Source of the DNA: JAHJDS01 sp964569795
GTDB lineage: Bacteria; Desulfobacterota; Desulfarculia; Desulfarculales; JAHJDS01
Direction of reading: 5' to 3'
Assembly: GCA_964569795.1 (NCBI GenBank)
Contig: CAZMVB010000029.1
Span: 1 to 49,068, forward strand
DNA length: 49,068 bases
The notes beneath the pieces were generated by a model that was not told the origin of the DNA, searched no databases, and saw only the letters and a program-made list of their open reading frames with translations. Numbering within the stretch: the first letter of the stretch is position 1; each line of letters starts with the position of its first letter. Of this stretch, positions 16,202 to 24,157 are shown in pieces. The translations under genes were made by a program, and so were the position numbers.

Positions 16202-17554
16202 ATGAAGAAAGTCTTTCTAAACGAAGATGAGATGCCCCGCCAGTGGTACAACATCATCCCCGACCTACCGGCCCCGCTGCCCCCGCCCCTGGGACCCGAC
16301 GGCAATCCGGCCCCTCCGGAGGCCTTTGCCCCCATCTTCCCCATGCCGCTTCTGGAACAGGAGATGTCTCCCCAGCGGTGGTGGGACATTCCCGACGAGG
16401 TGATGCAGGTTTACGCCCAGTGGCGTCCGACACCGCTGTACCGGGCCGAGAAGCTGGAAGAGTATCTGGGCACGCCCGCCAAGATCTACTACAAGAACGA
16501 GGGCGTCAGCCCGGCCGGGTCCCACAAGCCCAACACCTCGGTGCCCCAAACCTATTACAACAAGATCTCCGGCACCAAGCGGATCACCACCGAGACCGGC
16601 GCCGGCCAGTGGGGCAGCGCCCTGGCCTACGCCTGCGCCCAGTACGGTCTCGAGGGCAAGGTGTTCATGGTCCGGATCAGCTTCGACCAGAAGCCCTACC
16701 GCAAGCTGATGATGCAGACCTGGGGGGCCAACTGCGTGCCCAGCCCGTCCGAGGAGACCAAGGCCGGCCGCGACATCCTGGCCAAGGACCCCAACTCGCC
16801 CGGTAGCCTGGGCATCGCCATCTCCGAGGCCGTCGAGCAGGCCGTGGCCGACGAGGATACCAAGTACTCCCTGGGCTCGGTCCTCAACCACGTCCTGCTC
16901 CACCAGACCATCAACGGCGAAGAGTGTCTGCGGCAGTTCGAGAAGATCGGCGATTTCCCGGACATCGTCATCGGCTGCGCCGGCGGCGGCTCGAACTTCG
17001 CCGGCTGCGCCTTCCCCTTTGTCCGTGAAAAGCTGGGCGGCAAGGACATCACCATCATCGCCGCCGAGCCGACCTCGTGCCCGACCATGACCCGGGGACC
17101 CTACGCCTACGACCACGGCGACACGGCCGGCTACACGCCGCTGCTGGCCATGCACACCCTGGGCCACGACTTCGTCCCGGCCCCGATCCACGCCGGCGGC
17201 CTGCGGTATCACGGTATGGCCCCCCTGGTCAGCCTCCTGGTCAAGGAGGGCGTCATCGAGGCCCGGGCCTATGACCAGATCGCCACCTTCGAGGCCGGCA
17301 TCACCTGGGCCCGGACCGAAGGTTTCATCTCGGCCCCCGAGACCAACCACGCCCTGGCGGCGGTCATCCAGGAGGCCAACTCCTGTAAGGTCACCGGCCA
17401 GCCCAAGACCATCCTGGTCAACTGGTCCGGCCACGGCCTGGTGGACCTGGCGGCCTACGAGGCCTTCCTGTCCGGCAAGCTGACCCGGTACGAGCTGCCG
17501 GTCGAGGAAATCGAGCGGGCCCTCAAGGCCATCGAAAACTTCCCCAAGCCCTGA
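16202..17554 (+). CDS. trpB: Tryptophan synthase beta chain, TrpB2 type
   Basis: PLP-dependent enzyme that condenses indole with L-serine to tryptophan. The 450-residue product is longer than classical TrpB (about 400) and has the TrpB2 N-terminal features QWYNIIPDLPAPLPP and RPTPLYRAEKLEEYLG. The PLP lysine is Lys109 in GSHKPNT. A phosphate-binding GCAGGGSNFAG and C-terminal PETNHALAAVIQEA are present. No trpA is adjacent; TrpB2 proteins often act alone, salvaging indole. ATG 16202 follows AAGGAGG. It is monocistronic, with its own promoter, leader and terminator. Confidence 0.95.
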   Translation: MKKVFLNEDEMPRQWYNIIPDLPAPLPPPLGPDGNPAPPEAFAPIFPMPLLEQEMSPQRWWDIPDEVMQVYAQWRPTPLYRAEKLEEYLGTPAKIYYKNEGVSPAGSHKPNTSVPQTYYNKISGTKRITTETGAGQWGSALAYACAQYGLEGKVFMVRISFDQKPYRKLMMQTWGANCVPSPSEETKAGRDILAKDPNSPGSLGIAISEAVEQAVADEDTKYSLGSVLNHVLLHQTINGEECLRQFEKIGDFPDIVIGCAGGGSNFAGCAFPFVREKLGGKDITIIAAEPTSCPTMTRGPYAYDHGDTAGYTPLLAMHTLGHDFVPAPIHAGGLRYHGMAPLVSLLVKEGVIEARAYDQIATFEAGITWARTEGFISAPETNHALAAVIQEANSCKVTGQPKTILVNWSGHGLVDLAAYEAFLSGKLTRYELPVEEIERALKAIENFPKP

Positions 17555-17564
17555 CGACAACGCC

Positions 17565-17600
17565 GGGCCGGGGTCGGACCGCCGACCCCGGCCCTTTTTT
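17565..17600 (+). terminator. Intrinsic terminator of trpB2
   Basis: A perfect 13-bp stem (17565-17577 with 17582-17594) with a 4-nt loop, followed by TTTTTT, 11 nt after the trpB stop. A textbook terminator. Confidence 0.95.
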
Positions 17601-17613
17601 GATCGGAGCGCCG

Positions 17614-17880
17614 ATGGATCCCGGGGTCATGGAACGGCGGTGCCCCAAGCTGGGGCACCAGTTGACCTTCGCCTACTGCCAGCGCGAGTCCGGAGACAAC
17701 CCCTGCCAGCGGGTCGTTCCCTGCTGGGAGGATCGGTTCGCCGTGCGGGACTGGATCCGGGCCACGGTCCCCGAGAACTTGTGGGAAGATTACTTTGATC
17801 CCCGACCGCCGAACAAGGCGTCCACCCTGATCGGCCTGATCGAGCAGGCTCGGAAAAACCTCAAGACCGACGGCCATTGA
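17614..17880 (+). CDS. Small conserved-looking Cys-containing protein, unknown function
   Basis: The product is 88 residues (MDPGVMERRCPKLGHQLTFA start). It has four Cys in the first half: RRCPKLGH, FAYCQRE, NPCQRVVPCWE. This suggests a small metal-binding or disulfide fold, followed by an aromatic/acidic segment ENLWEDYF and a helical end. I recall similar short proteins in sulfate reducers but cannot name a family. ATG 17614 is close behind GGAG; ATG 17629 is an alternative giving MERRCPKLG. It lies between a strong terminator and the MFS gene. Confidence 0.65.
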   Translation: MDPGVMERRCPKLGHQLTFAYCQRESGDNPCQRVVPCWEDRFAVRDWIRATVPENLWEDYFDPRPPNKASTLIGLIEQARKNLKTDGH

Positions 17881-17925
17881 TCCCCGCCCCGGAGGTTGCC
17901 GGCCCGTTCCCCACGGAGATGCCCC

Positions 17926-19353
17926 ATGCCCCCCGCCTCCTCAGCCGAGTTGAGTCCGGCCCTGCGTCGCCGCTGGTTCATCTTCATCGTCCTGGCCGTC
18001 GGCTACATGCTGGTCTATTTCCACCGCCTCTGTCCGGCGGTGGTGGCCAAGGAAATGATGTCCTCCCTGGGCGTCGGCGGGGCGATCATGGGCCTGCTGG
18101 CCTCGGCCTACTTCTATCCCTACGCCCTGATGCAGCTTCCCTCCGGGCTGCTGGCCGACTCCTGGGGGCCGCGCCGGACGATCACCCTCTTTTTTTTCGT
18201 GGCCGCGGTGGGCTCGGTCCTGCTGGGCCTGGCCCCCAACCCGGTGGTGGCCATCATCGGCCGGGGCCTGGTCGGCGTCGGGGTGTCCCTGCTGTTCGTC
18301 TCGACCATGAAGATCCAGGCCGTCTGGTTCCGGAAGCAGGAATTCGCCCTGATGGCCGGCATCCTCATGGCCGTGGGCGGGGCCGGGGGACTGCTGGCCG
18401 CCTCGCCCCTGGCCTGGCTGGCCGGGGCCATCGGCTGGCGGGCCTCGTTCGTGGTCATCGGCGCCGGGACGCTGGTCCTGGCCCTGTTGATCTGGATCGT
18501 CGTCCGGGACCGGCCCGAGGACCTGGGCTGGCCGTCCATCGTCAAGGCCGACCCGGCCGCCGACGAGCCCCACGAGGCCATCCCCCTGGGGGCCGGGATG
18601 AAGATGGTCCTCTCCCGGGGCCGGTTCTGGCCCCTGGCCGTCTGGTTCTTCTTCAACTTCGCCATCTTCTTCTCGGTGGCCGGGCTGTGGGGCGGTCCCT
18701 ATCTCCGGGACGCCTGCGGCCTGTCCAATATCCAGGCCGGCAACGTCCTGGCCATGGCCACCCTGTCCATGATCATCTTCAGCCCGGTGACGGGCTGGGT
18801 GTCCAACCGGATAGGCCGCAAGCCGGTCATGGTCGCCGGCTCGGCCGGGGTGGTCCTGGTGGTCATCTGGCCGATCCTGTTCACCACCTCCCTGCCGGTC
18901 TGGTCGCTGTTCGTCCTGGTTTTCTGCCTGGGGGTCTTTGGCAGCGCCGTGGTCGTGGTCGGCTTCACCACGGCCAAGGAACTCTTTCCGGTCAGCATCG
19001 CCGGGACCTCGACCGGCCTGGTCAACCTGTTTCCCTTCGCCGGCGGGGCGTTCATGCAGCCGGTGCTCGGGGCCGTGCTCGAGCACTTCGGACGGCGCGG
19101 CTTCACCCTGGACCTGGGGCCGTTTTTTCACTGGCCGATCCTGGTCTGGCCCCAGCCCCACGACTTCCTGTGGCTGACCGGAAACCTGCCACCCTTCCTC
19201 CGGGGCGAGGTCGGCAACCTGGGCTGGCTCATCGGCGCCTACCGGCCCCTGGCCTACACCCGGATGTGGCAGTTCCTGATCGTCTCCGCCCTGATCTCCC
19301 TGGTGGCGGCCTGGTTCCTCAAGGAGACCCTGCCCCGGGACAAGAGACGGTAG
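17926..19353 (+). CDS. Major facilitator superfamily transporter
   Basis: The 475-residue inner-membrane protein has twelve predicted transmembrane segments. It shows the MFS loop motif after helix 2 (GLLADSWGPRRT) and its repeat after helix 8 (GWVSNRIGRKPVM). A hydrophilic, Trp/Pro-rich insertion of about 50 residues sits near the C-terminus (around PQPHDFLWLTGNLPPFLRGE), before the last helix. The substrate cannot be read from sequence. ATG 17926 is preferred because ACGGAG lies seven bases upstream. It is 45 nt after the small Cys protein and may be co-transcribed with it. Confidence 0.88.
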   Translation: MPPASSAELSPALRRRWFIFIVLAVGYMLVYFHRLCPAVVAKEMMSSLGVGGAIMGLLASAYFYPYALMQLPSGLLADSWGPRRTITLFFFVAAVGSVLLGLAPNPVVAIIGRGLVGVGVSLLFVSTMKIQAVWFRKQEFALMAGILMAVGGAGGLLAASPLAWLAGAIGWRASFVVIGAGTLVLALLIWIVVRDRPEDLGWPSIVKADPAADEPHEAIPLGAGMKMVLSRGRFWPLAVWFFFNFAIFFSVAGLWGGPYLRDACGLSNIQAGNVLAMATLSMIIFSPVTGWVSNRIGRKPVMVAGSAGVVLVVIWPILFTTSLPVWSLFVLVFCLGVFGSAVVVVGFTTAKELFPVSIAGTSTGLVNLFPFAGGAFMQPVLGAVLEHFGRRGFTLDLGPFFHWPILVWPQPHDFLWLTGNLPPFLRGEVGNLGWLIGAYRPLAYTRMWQFLIVSALISLVAAWFLKETLPRDKRR

Positions 19354-19395
19354 AGAGGCGACCCGACGTCCGCCCCCGAGGCCCGAGGTGTGGGG

Positions 19396-20157
19396 ATGCT
19401 CTATCGTACCTTTGTCCACCTGCCCGGCGTCGGCCCCCGGACCGAGCGGCGCCTGTGGCGGGCCGGCGTTCAGACCTGGTTTGACTTTCTGGACCGGGGT
19501 TCGGCCGGGATCATGGGTCCGGCCCGCGAGGCCGAGGCCCAAGGGGCCCTGCGCCAGGACCTGGACCGGGCCGACGATCCGGCCTGGCTGGCCCGCCGTT
19601 TTCCCCCGGCCGAGCACTGGCGGCTGTTCCGTCACTTCCAGGACCGGGCGGTCTATCTGGACATCGAGACCACCGGCGGGGCGGGCGGGGTCGATGACAT
19701 CACCGTCATCGGGATCTACGACGGCCGCGAGGTCCAGACGTTCATCGACGGCCGCGACCTGGACCTGTTCGAGGACCCCTTGTGGGGCCGGGCCGTGATC
19801 GTCACCTTCAACGGGGCCCGGTTCGACCTGCCCTTCATCCGGCGCCGCTTCCGCCACGTCCGGTTTCCGCCCATCCACCTGGACCTCATGTTCCTCTTGC
19901 GCCGGTGCGGCGTCCGGGGGTCGTTGAAGAAGATCGAGGTGCAAATGGGACTCCGGCGTCCGGATGCGGTCCGGGGCCTGGACGGCTGGGACGCCGTCCG
20001 GCTGTGGCAGCGGCACCTGGCGGGCGAGGCCGGGGCCCTGGACCTCCTGGTCCAGTACAACGCCCAGGACATCATCAATCTGCGGCCCCTGGCCGAGTGG
20101 GCTGCCACGCGCCTGAAAGAACAGACCCTGGGGGAATCCCCGGCGGGGCTGGATTAA
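19396..20157 (+). CDS. YprB-like RNase H-fold exonuclease domain protein
   Basis: The 253-residue protein has an N-terminal helix-hairpin-helix-like stretch (HLPGVGPRTERRLWRAGV, about residues 8-25). A DnaQ/RNase H-like exonuclease domain follows, with DIETTGG at 89-95, TFNGARFDLPF and a later YNAQDIINL that supplies the remaining acidic residues. Family members (YprB) are predicted 3'-5' nucleases or structured-nucleic-acid processors. ATG 19396 follows GAGGTG by five bases. Its TAA overlaps the stop of the convergent small gene at 20154. Confidence 0.85.
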   Translation: MLYRTFVHLPGVGPRTERRLWRAGVQTWFDFLDRGSAGIMGPAREAEAQGALRQDLDRADDPAWLARRFPPAEHWRLFRHFQDRAVYLDIETTGGAGGVDDITVIGIYDGREVQTFIDGRDLDLFEDPLWGRAVIVTFNGARFDLPFIRRRFRHVRFPPIHLDLMFLLRRCGVRGSLKKIEVQMGLRRPDAVRGLDGWDAVRLWQRHLAGEAGALDLLVQYNAQDIINLRPLAEWAATRLKEQTLGESPAGLD

Positions 20158-20369
20158 TCCGACCCCGGGCCGGGTCCCGACACGGGGCACTGGCGGCACA
20201 GCTCGGCCAGGCACTTGAGGGTGGGCGGGTCCAGGCAGGTGTACAGGATGGCGTTGGCCTGATCCAGGGTGAAACGCCAGCGGGGGTTGGGCGAGCGGAC
20301 CTTTTTGACCACCACGTCCTCGAGGCAGAAGTCGCCGGTGTAGGGACAGACCAGGACGTCGTCGGGCAT
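20154..20369 (-). CDS. Small Cys-rich hypothetical protein downstream of sucD
   Basis: The leftward 71-codon frame encodes MPDDVLVCPYTGDFCLEDVV and continues to a C-terminus CLAELCRQCPVSG. Five of its six cysteines lie in pairs (VCPYTGDFC, LCRQC), suggesting a small zinc- or iron-binding protein. The G/C-rich codon pattern looks coding, but no ribosome-binding site precedes ATG 20369 and the frame stays open further upstream into sucD. It follows sucD by about 50 nt on the same strand and converges, stop on stop, with the YprB-like gene. Confidence 0.5.
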   Translation of the reverse strand: MPDDVLVCPYTGDFCLEDVVVKKVRSPNPRWRFTLDQANAILYTCLDPPTLKCLAELCRQCPVSGPGPGSD

Positions 20370-20421
20370 GACCGTCAGCGGGGTGTCGGGGGGGAGCGGT
20401 TTCAGGGTCCGGCCGCGGTCC

Positions 20422-21303
20422 TCAGGCCGACGGGGCCGCCAGGGCCCGCTTGACCTCGAGGCCGAGGGTGGCCAGGCTGGAGACGACGCCCACCCCGGCC
20501 GCCTCGAGGGCGGCGATCTTGTCGGCGGCGTGTCCCGAGCGGCCGGAGATGATCGCCCCGGCGTGCCCCATCCGCTTGCCGGGCGGGGCCGTCCGGCCGG
20601 CGACAAAGGCGAACAGGGGCTTGTGGAAGTTGCCGCGCACGAACTCGGCGGCCTCCTCCTCGGCCGTGCCGCCGATCTCGCCGATCATGACCACGGCCTC
20701 GGTGCCCGGGTCGGCCTGGAACATGGCCAGCAGCTCGACGAAGCCGAGGCCGATGATCGGGTCCCCTCCGATGCCGATGCAGGTCGATTGCCCCAGACCC
20801 TGGCCCGAGAGCTGATCGACGACCTCGTAGGTCAGGGTCCCGCTCCGGGAGATGACCCCGATCGTCCCCGGCCGGTGGATGTAGCCGGGCATGATGCCGG
20901 CCTTGCAGCCGTCCGGGGAGATGACGCCGGGGCAGTTGGGGCCGATGAGCATGGCGCCGGTGTCCCGAAGATAGGCCTTGACCCGGATCATGTCCAGGAC
21001 GGGGATCCCCTCGGTGATGCAGACCACGACCTTGATCCCGGCCTCGGCCGCCTCCATGATGGTGTCGGCGGCCAGGGCCGCCGGGACGAAGATGACCGAC
21101 ACGTCGGCCCCGGTGGCGGCCACGGCCCGGTGGACCGTGTCGAACACCGGCCGGTCCAGGACCGTTTGGCCCCCCTTGCCCGGGGTGACCCCGCCCACGA
21201 CCCGGGTGCCGTATTCGATCATCCGCTCGGCGTGGAACCGGCCCTCGCGACCGGTGATGCCCTGGACGATCACCTTGGAATCAGCGTCAACCAGGATGCT
21301 CAT
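20422..21303 (-). CDS. sucD: Succinyl-CoA synthetase alpha subunit (ADP-forming)
   Basis: The alpha subunit binds CoA and carries the phosphohistidine in the reversible succinyl-CoA to succinate step of the TCA cycle. The 293-residue product has the Rossmann CoA-binding N-terminus (VIVQGITGREGRFHAERMI), CITEGIPVLDMIRVKAYL, GPNCPGVISPD, and the active-site GKRMGHAGAII with His247. It starts at ATG 21303, 11 nt after sucC ends; the two form a two-gene operon. Confidence 0.97.
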   Translation of the reverse strand: MSILVDADSKVIVQGITGREGRFHAERMIEYGTRVVGGVTPGKGGQTVLDRPVFDTVHRAVAATGADVSVIFVPAALAADTIMEAAEAGIKVVVCITEGIPVLDMIRVKAYLRDTGAMLIGPNCPGVISPDGCKAGIMPGYIHRPGTIGVISRSGTLTYEVVDQLSGQGLGQSTCIGIGGDPIIGLGFVELLAMFQADPGTEAVVMIGEIGGTAEEEAAEFVRGNFHKPLFAFVAGRTAPPGKRMGHAGAIISGRSGHAADKIAALEAAGVGVVSSLATLGLEVKRALAAPSA

Positions 21304-21314
21304 CTTTCCCCCGA

Positions 21315-22475
21315 TCAGTTCACCAGCGCGGCGATCTTTTCCCCGGCCTCGCTCAGGGTATTGGCGACCATAAAGTCCAGGCCCGAGTCGTTAAGCAGCC
21401 GCCGGCCTTCCTCGACGTTGGTCCCCTCGAGCCGGACCACGATCGGCACGCCCACGCCCACCTCCTTGGTGGCCTCGATCACCCCCTGGGCCAGGACGTC
21501 GCAGCGGAGGATCCCGCCGAAGATGTTGATCAGGACGGCCTTGACGTTGGGGTCGGCCAGGATCAACTGAAACCCGTGGGAGACCATGGTCGCCGAGGCC
21601 CCCCCGCCCACGTCCAGGAAGTTGGCCGGTCGGGCCCCGGCCTGCTGGATCAAATCCATGGTGGCCATGGCCAGGCCGGCGCCGTTGACCATGGTCCCGA
21701 TGTCGCCGTCCATCCGGACGTAGCTCAGGCCGTAGCGCTGGGCCAACCGCTCCAGTTCGTCAATCTCGAAGGGGTCGGACAGGTCCCGCAGTTCCGGATG
21801 GCGGAACAGGGCGTTGTCGTCGATGATCACCTTGGCGTCGGCGGCGATCCACTTGTTCTTGGCGGTGATCACCCAGGGATTGACCTCGACCAGCGAGGCG
21901 TCCAGGTCGATCAACAGGTCGTACAGGTTCAGGAGGTTGGACACCCCGGACCGGATCAACCCCGATGGCACCCCGCACTCGAACAAGAGCTGCCGGGCCT
22001 GAAAGGCGGTCAGCCCCAGGGCGGGGTTGACCACCACCCGGTGGATCGACCCCGGGTCGGACTCGGCCACGGCCTCGATGTCCATGCCGCCCCGGGGGCT
22101 CATCAGGACCGCCACCCGGGCCAGGCTGCGGTCGATCAGCATCCCCAGGTAGAACTCGCGCCCGATGTCCAGGCCCTCCTCGACCAGGAGCTTGCGGACG
22201 ACCTTGCCCTCGGGCCCGGTCTGGTTGGTGACCAGGGGCTGCCCCAGCATCTCGAAGGCGACCCGTTTTATCTCGTCCAGGTTGTCCACGAACCGGACAC
22301 CGCCCCCCTTGCCCCGCCCCCCGGCGTGGATCTGGGCCTTGACCACGTAGGCCTGGGACTCCAGGGACTGGGCGATCATCACCGCCCCCTGCCTCGAGTC
22401 GCACATCTGGCCGGCCGGAACGCGGACGCCGTACCGGGCAAACAGCATTTTGGCCTGGTATTCGTGGATGTTCAT
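21315..22475 (-). CDS. sucC: Succinyl-CoA synthetase beta subunit
   Basis: The beta subunit binds nucleotide and succinate. The 386-residue product begins MNIHEYQAKMLFARYGVRVP. It has an ATP-grasp fold with VKAQIHAGGRGKGGGVRFV, the C-terminal VNGAGLAMATMDLI and NFLDVGGGAS, and NIFGGILRCDVLAQGVIEA. ATG 22475 is chosen because GGAGGGG lies just upstream; earlier in-frame starts lack a site and lack family similarity. Confidence 0.97.
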   Translation of the reverse strand: MNIHEYQAKMLFARYGVRVPAGQMCDSRQGAVMIAQSLESQAYVVKAQIHAGGRGKGGGVRFVDNLDEIKRVAFEMLGQPLVTNQTGPEGKVVRKLLVEEGLDIGREFYLGMLIDRSLARVAVLMSPRGGMDIEAVAESDPGSIHRVVVNPALGLTAFQARQLLFECGVPSGLIRSGVSNLLNLYDLLIDLDASLVEVNPWVITAKNKWIAADAKVIIDDNALFRHPELRDLSDPFEIDELERLAQRYGLSYVRMDGDIGTMVNGAGLAMATMDLIQQAGARPANFLDVGGGASATMVSHGFQLILADPNVKAVLINIFGGILRCDVLAQGVIEATKEVGVGVPIVVRLEGTNVEEGRRLLNDSGLDFMVANTLSEAGEKIAALVN

Positions 22476-22503
22476 GGTCCCCTCCGGGAGGTCGCGGTCT
22501 CCG

Positions 22504-22532
22504 TTTATAACCCGGGCCCGGGTAAATTGCAA
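22504..22532 (-). promoter_or_regulatory. sucCD promoter with a palindromic spacer
   Basis: On the minus strand, TTGCAA (22532-22527), a 17-nt spacer and TATAAA (22509-22504, 5/6) lie about 30 nt upstream of the sucC start. The spacer contains the perfect 12-bp palindrome CCCGGGCCCGGG (22511-22522), well placed to be an operator that would block polymerase. Confidence 0.6.
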
Positions 22533-22550
22533 GCCGGAAGGCCGCCAATG

Positions 22551-22579
22551 AAAACCCCGCGGCCCGGGGGCCGCGGGGT
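22551..22579 (-). terminator. Terminator of the tol-pal operon
   Basis: An 11-bp G/C stem (22554-22564 with 22569-22579) with a 4-nt loop. Read leftward it follows the cpoB stop and is followed by TTTT. A similar T-run on the other flank could make it bidirectional. Confidence 0.8.
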
Positions 22580-22605
22580 GTTTTGTCCGGCCCGTGGGGC
22601 CGGGA

Positions 22606-23463
22606 TCAGCGCAGGGCGGACAGGCGGGCCCGGGCGATGCGGGCCGCCTGACTGCGCGGGTAGCGCGAGATCACCCGGCGCAACAGCTCCCGGGCGGCCA
22701 TCTTGTCCCGCATCTTGAGGAAGGCCTGGGCCTGCTGGAGCATGGCCATGGGCACCAGGGGCGAGCGCCGATAGCGCTCGACCACCCGCTGGTACTGGAC
22801 GATGGCGTCCTCGTACCGCTGCTGATAGAACAGGCAGTCACCGATGCCGAACTGGGCCGAGGCGGCCATGGCGTGTTTGGGGTTTTGGGTCAAGAACTCC
22901 CGGAACTTGATCAGGGCGGCGGCGAAGCGGCGCTGGCGATACAGGGTCCGGGCCTGCTGGAACAGGGCCTCGGGCGAGGCCGGGGCCGCGGCCGGAGGCG
23001 GGGTCGGGGTCGGCCGCGGGCGAACCGTGGGCGGCGTGGTCGGCGGAGCGGCCGGCGGCCGGGGCCCGGGTCGGGCCATCTGCAACCGCTGCTCGATGGC
23101 CGTCACCCGGGCGGCCAACTGGGCCAGGGTCACCTGGGCCGCCCCGGCCTGGCCGGGCGCGACGGCCGCGCCCGGCTGTCCCAGTTGCTGCTGCAGCTTG
23201 GCCACCGTGTCCTTGAGTCCCTTGAGGTCGTTCAAGGTCGTCTCGATGGCGTCCAGCCGGGCGTTGGTGTTGGCCTGAAACCGGGCCATGGGCTCGGTGA
23301 CCCGCCGCTGCTGGTTGACCATGCCCTGAAGGCGGAGGACCCGGCTCTCCAGGTCGTCGAGGCGACTGCCGCCGCCGGTGTCCATGGTGATGCATCCGCC
23401 CAGGGCGATCAGGGCCGATAACCCGACGGCGACGAGGCTGATTACGGATAAGTGTCTCTTCAA
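22606..23463 (-). CDS. cpoB: Tol-Pal system protein CpoB/YbgF, lipoprotein
   Basis: Coordinates envelope constriction with peptidoglycan synthesis in the Tol-Pal system. The 285-residue product starts at TTG 23463 behind GGAGGAGG. It has a lipoprotein signal (LIALGGC, Cys24), a predicted coiled coil (about 30-85), a Pro/Thr-rich linker (about 125-160) and TPR repeats in the last 120 residues (ALFQQARTLYRQRRFAAALI, YQQRYEDAIVQYQRVVERY). E. coli CpoB is periplasmic and not lipidated; here a lipobox is visible. It is the last gene of the operon. Confidence 0.9.
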   Translation of the reverse strand: MKRHLSVISLVAVGLSALIALGGCITMDTGGGSRLDDLESRVLRLQGMVNQQRRVTEPMARFQANTNARLDAIETTLNDLKGLKDTVAKLQQQLGQPGAAVAPGQAGAAQVTLAQLAARVTAIEQRLQMARPGPRPPAAPPTTPPTVRPRPTPTPPPAAAPASPEALFQQARTLYRQRRFAAALIKFREFLTQNPKHAMAASAQFGIGDCLFYQQRYEDAIVQYQRVVERYRRSPLVPMAMLQQAQAFLKMRDKMAARELLRRVISRYPRSQAARIARARLSALR

Positions 23464-23527
23464 TTTCCTCCTCCATGACCCGGGCCGCGGCCGCCGGGCC
23501 GCCCTGATCCCGGTCCGCGAGGCCTGA

Positions 23528-24055
23528 TTACTGATCCACGAAATGGGCCCGGCGGTTTTTCTGCCAGCAGGTCTCGTTGTGCTGGCGGCATAAGGGGCGG
23601 TTCTTGCCGAAGCTGACCGTCTTCATCCGGTTGGCGGCGATGCCCATTTGGATCAGGTATTGTTTGGCCGCCTTGGCCCGCCGATCCCCGAGGGCCATGT
23701 TGTAGGACCGGGAGCCGCGCTCGTCGCAGTTGCCCTGGATGACCACGCGCACCCCGGGCTTGGCCTTCATGTAGGCCGCCTTGTTCTGGAGCACTACCCG
23801 GGCGTCGGGCCGGATGACCGACCGGTCAAAGTCGAACAGGACGTCTTCGTTGTAGAATTTCTGGCGCAACACCTCCTGCCGGCGCATGGCCTCGGCCCGC
23901 CGGGCCGCCGCCTCGGCCGCCGCCCGCCGCCGGGCCATTTCCTCCTGACTGAGACCCGAACTCTGGACCTCGCTCTTGGCGCACGCGCTGAGCAGACACA
24001 GCCCGGTGAACGCCGCCAGGCACAGGACCCCCGTCAACCACCGTTTCATTTGCAT
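23528..24055 (-). CDS. pal: Peptidoglycan-associated lipoprotein Pal
   Basis: Outer-membrane lipoprotein that anchors the membrane to peptidoglycan through its OmpA-like domain. The 175-residue product has a lipobox LLSAC with Cys25, an Ala/Arg-rich helical stretch (about 40-65), and the OmpA domain with FDFDRSVIRPDARVVL, IQGNCDERGSRSYNMALGDR and RAKAAKQYLIQMGI. The C-terminus contains two extra Cys (PLCRQHNETCWQKN). ATG 24055 lies seven bases after AAAGGAGG. Confidence 0.95.
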   Translation of the reverse strand: MQMKRWLTGVLCLAAFTGLCLLSACAKSEVQSSGLSQEEMARRRAAAEAAARRAEAMRRQEVLRQKFYNEDVLFDFDRSVIRPDARVVLQNKAAYMKAKPGVRVVIQGNCDERGSRSYNMALGDRRAKAAKQYLIQMGIAANRMKTVSFGKNRPLCRQHNETCWQKNRRAHFVDQ

Positions 24056-24157
24056 CTTGCCCCCTCCTTTGGGTTGAGGCCTGATGGATGGGTTTCACTC
24101 CGTGAACATCAGGCAGGTAAACACCGTGAACGTCGTCAATCCCTCACGCCGGTCCGC

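Noticed and set aside
15859..16230. A 123-codon open frame across the trpB2 leader
   Set aside because: No ribosome-binding site, no similarity, overlaps the trpB2 start in another frame and the structured leader.
17941..20214. A 757-codon minus-strand open frame opposite the MFS and YprB-like genes
   Set aside because: Same artefact: Gly/Pro/Gln/Asp-rich, no motif, fully antisense to better-supported genes.
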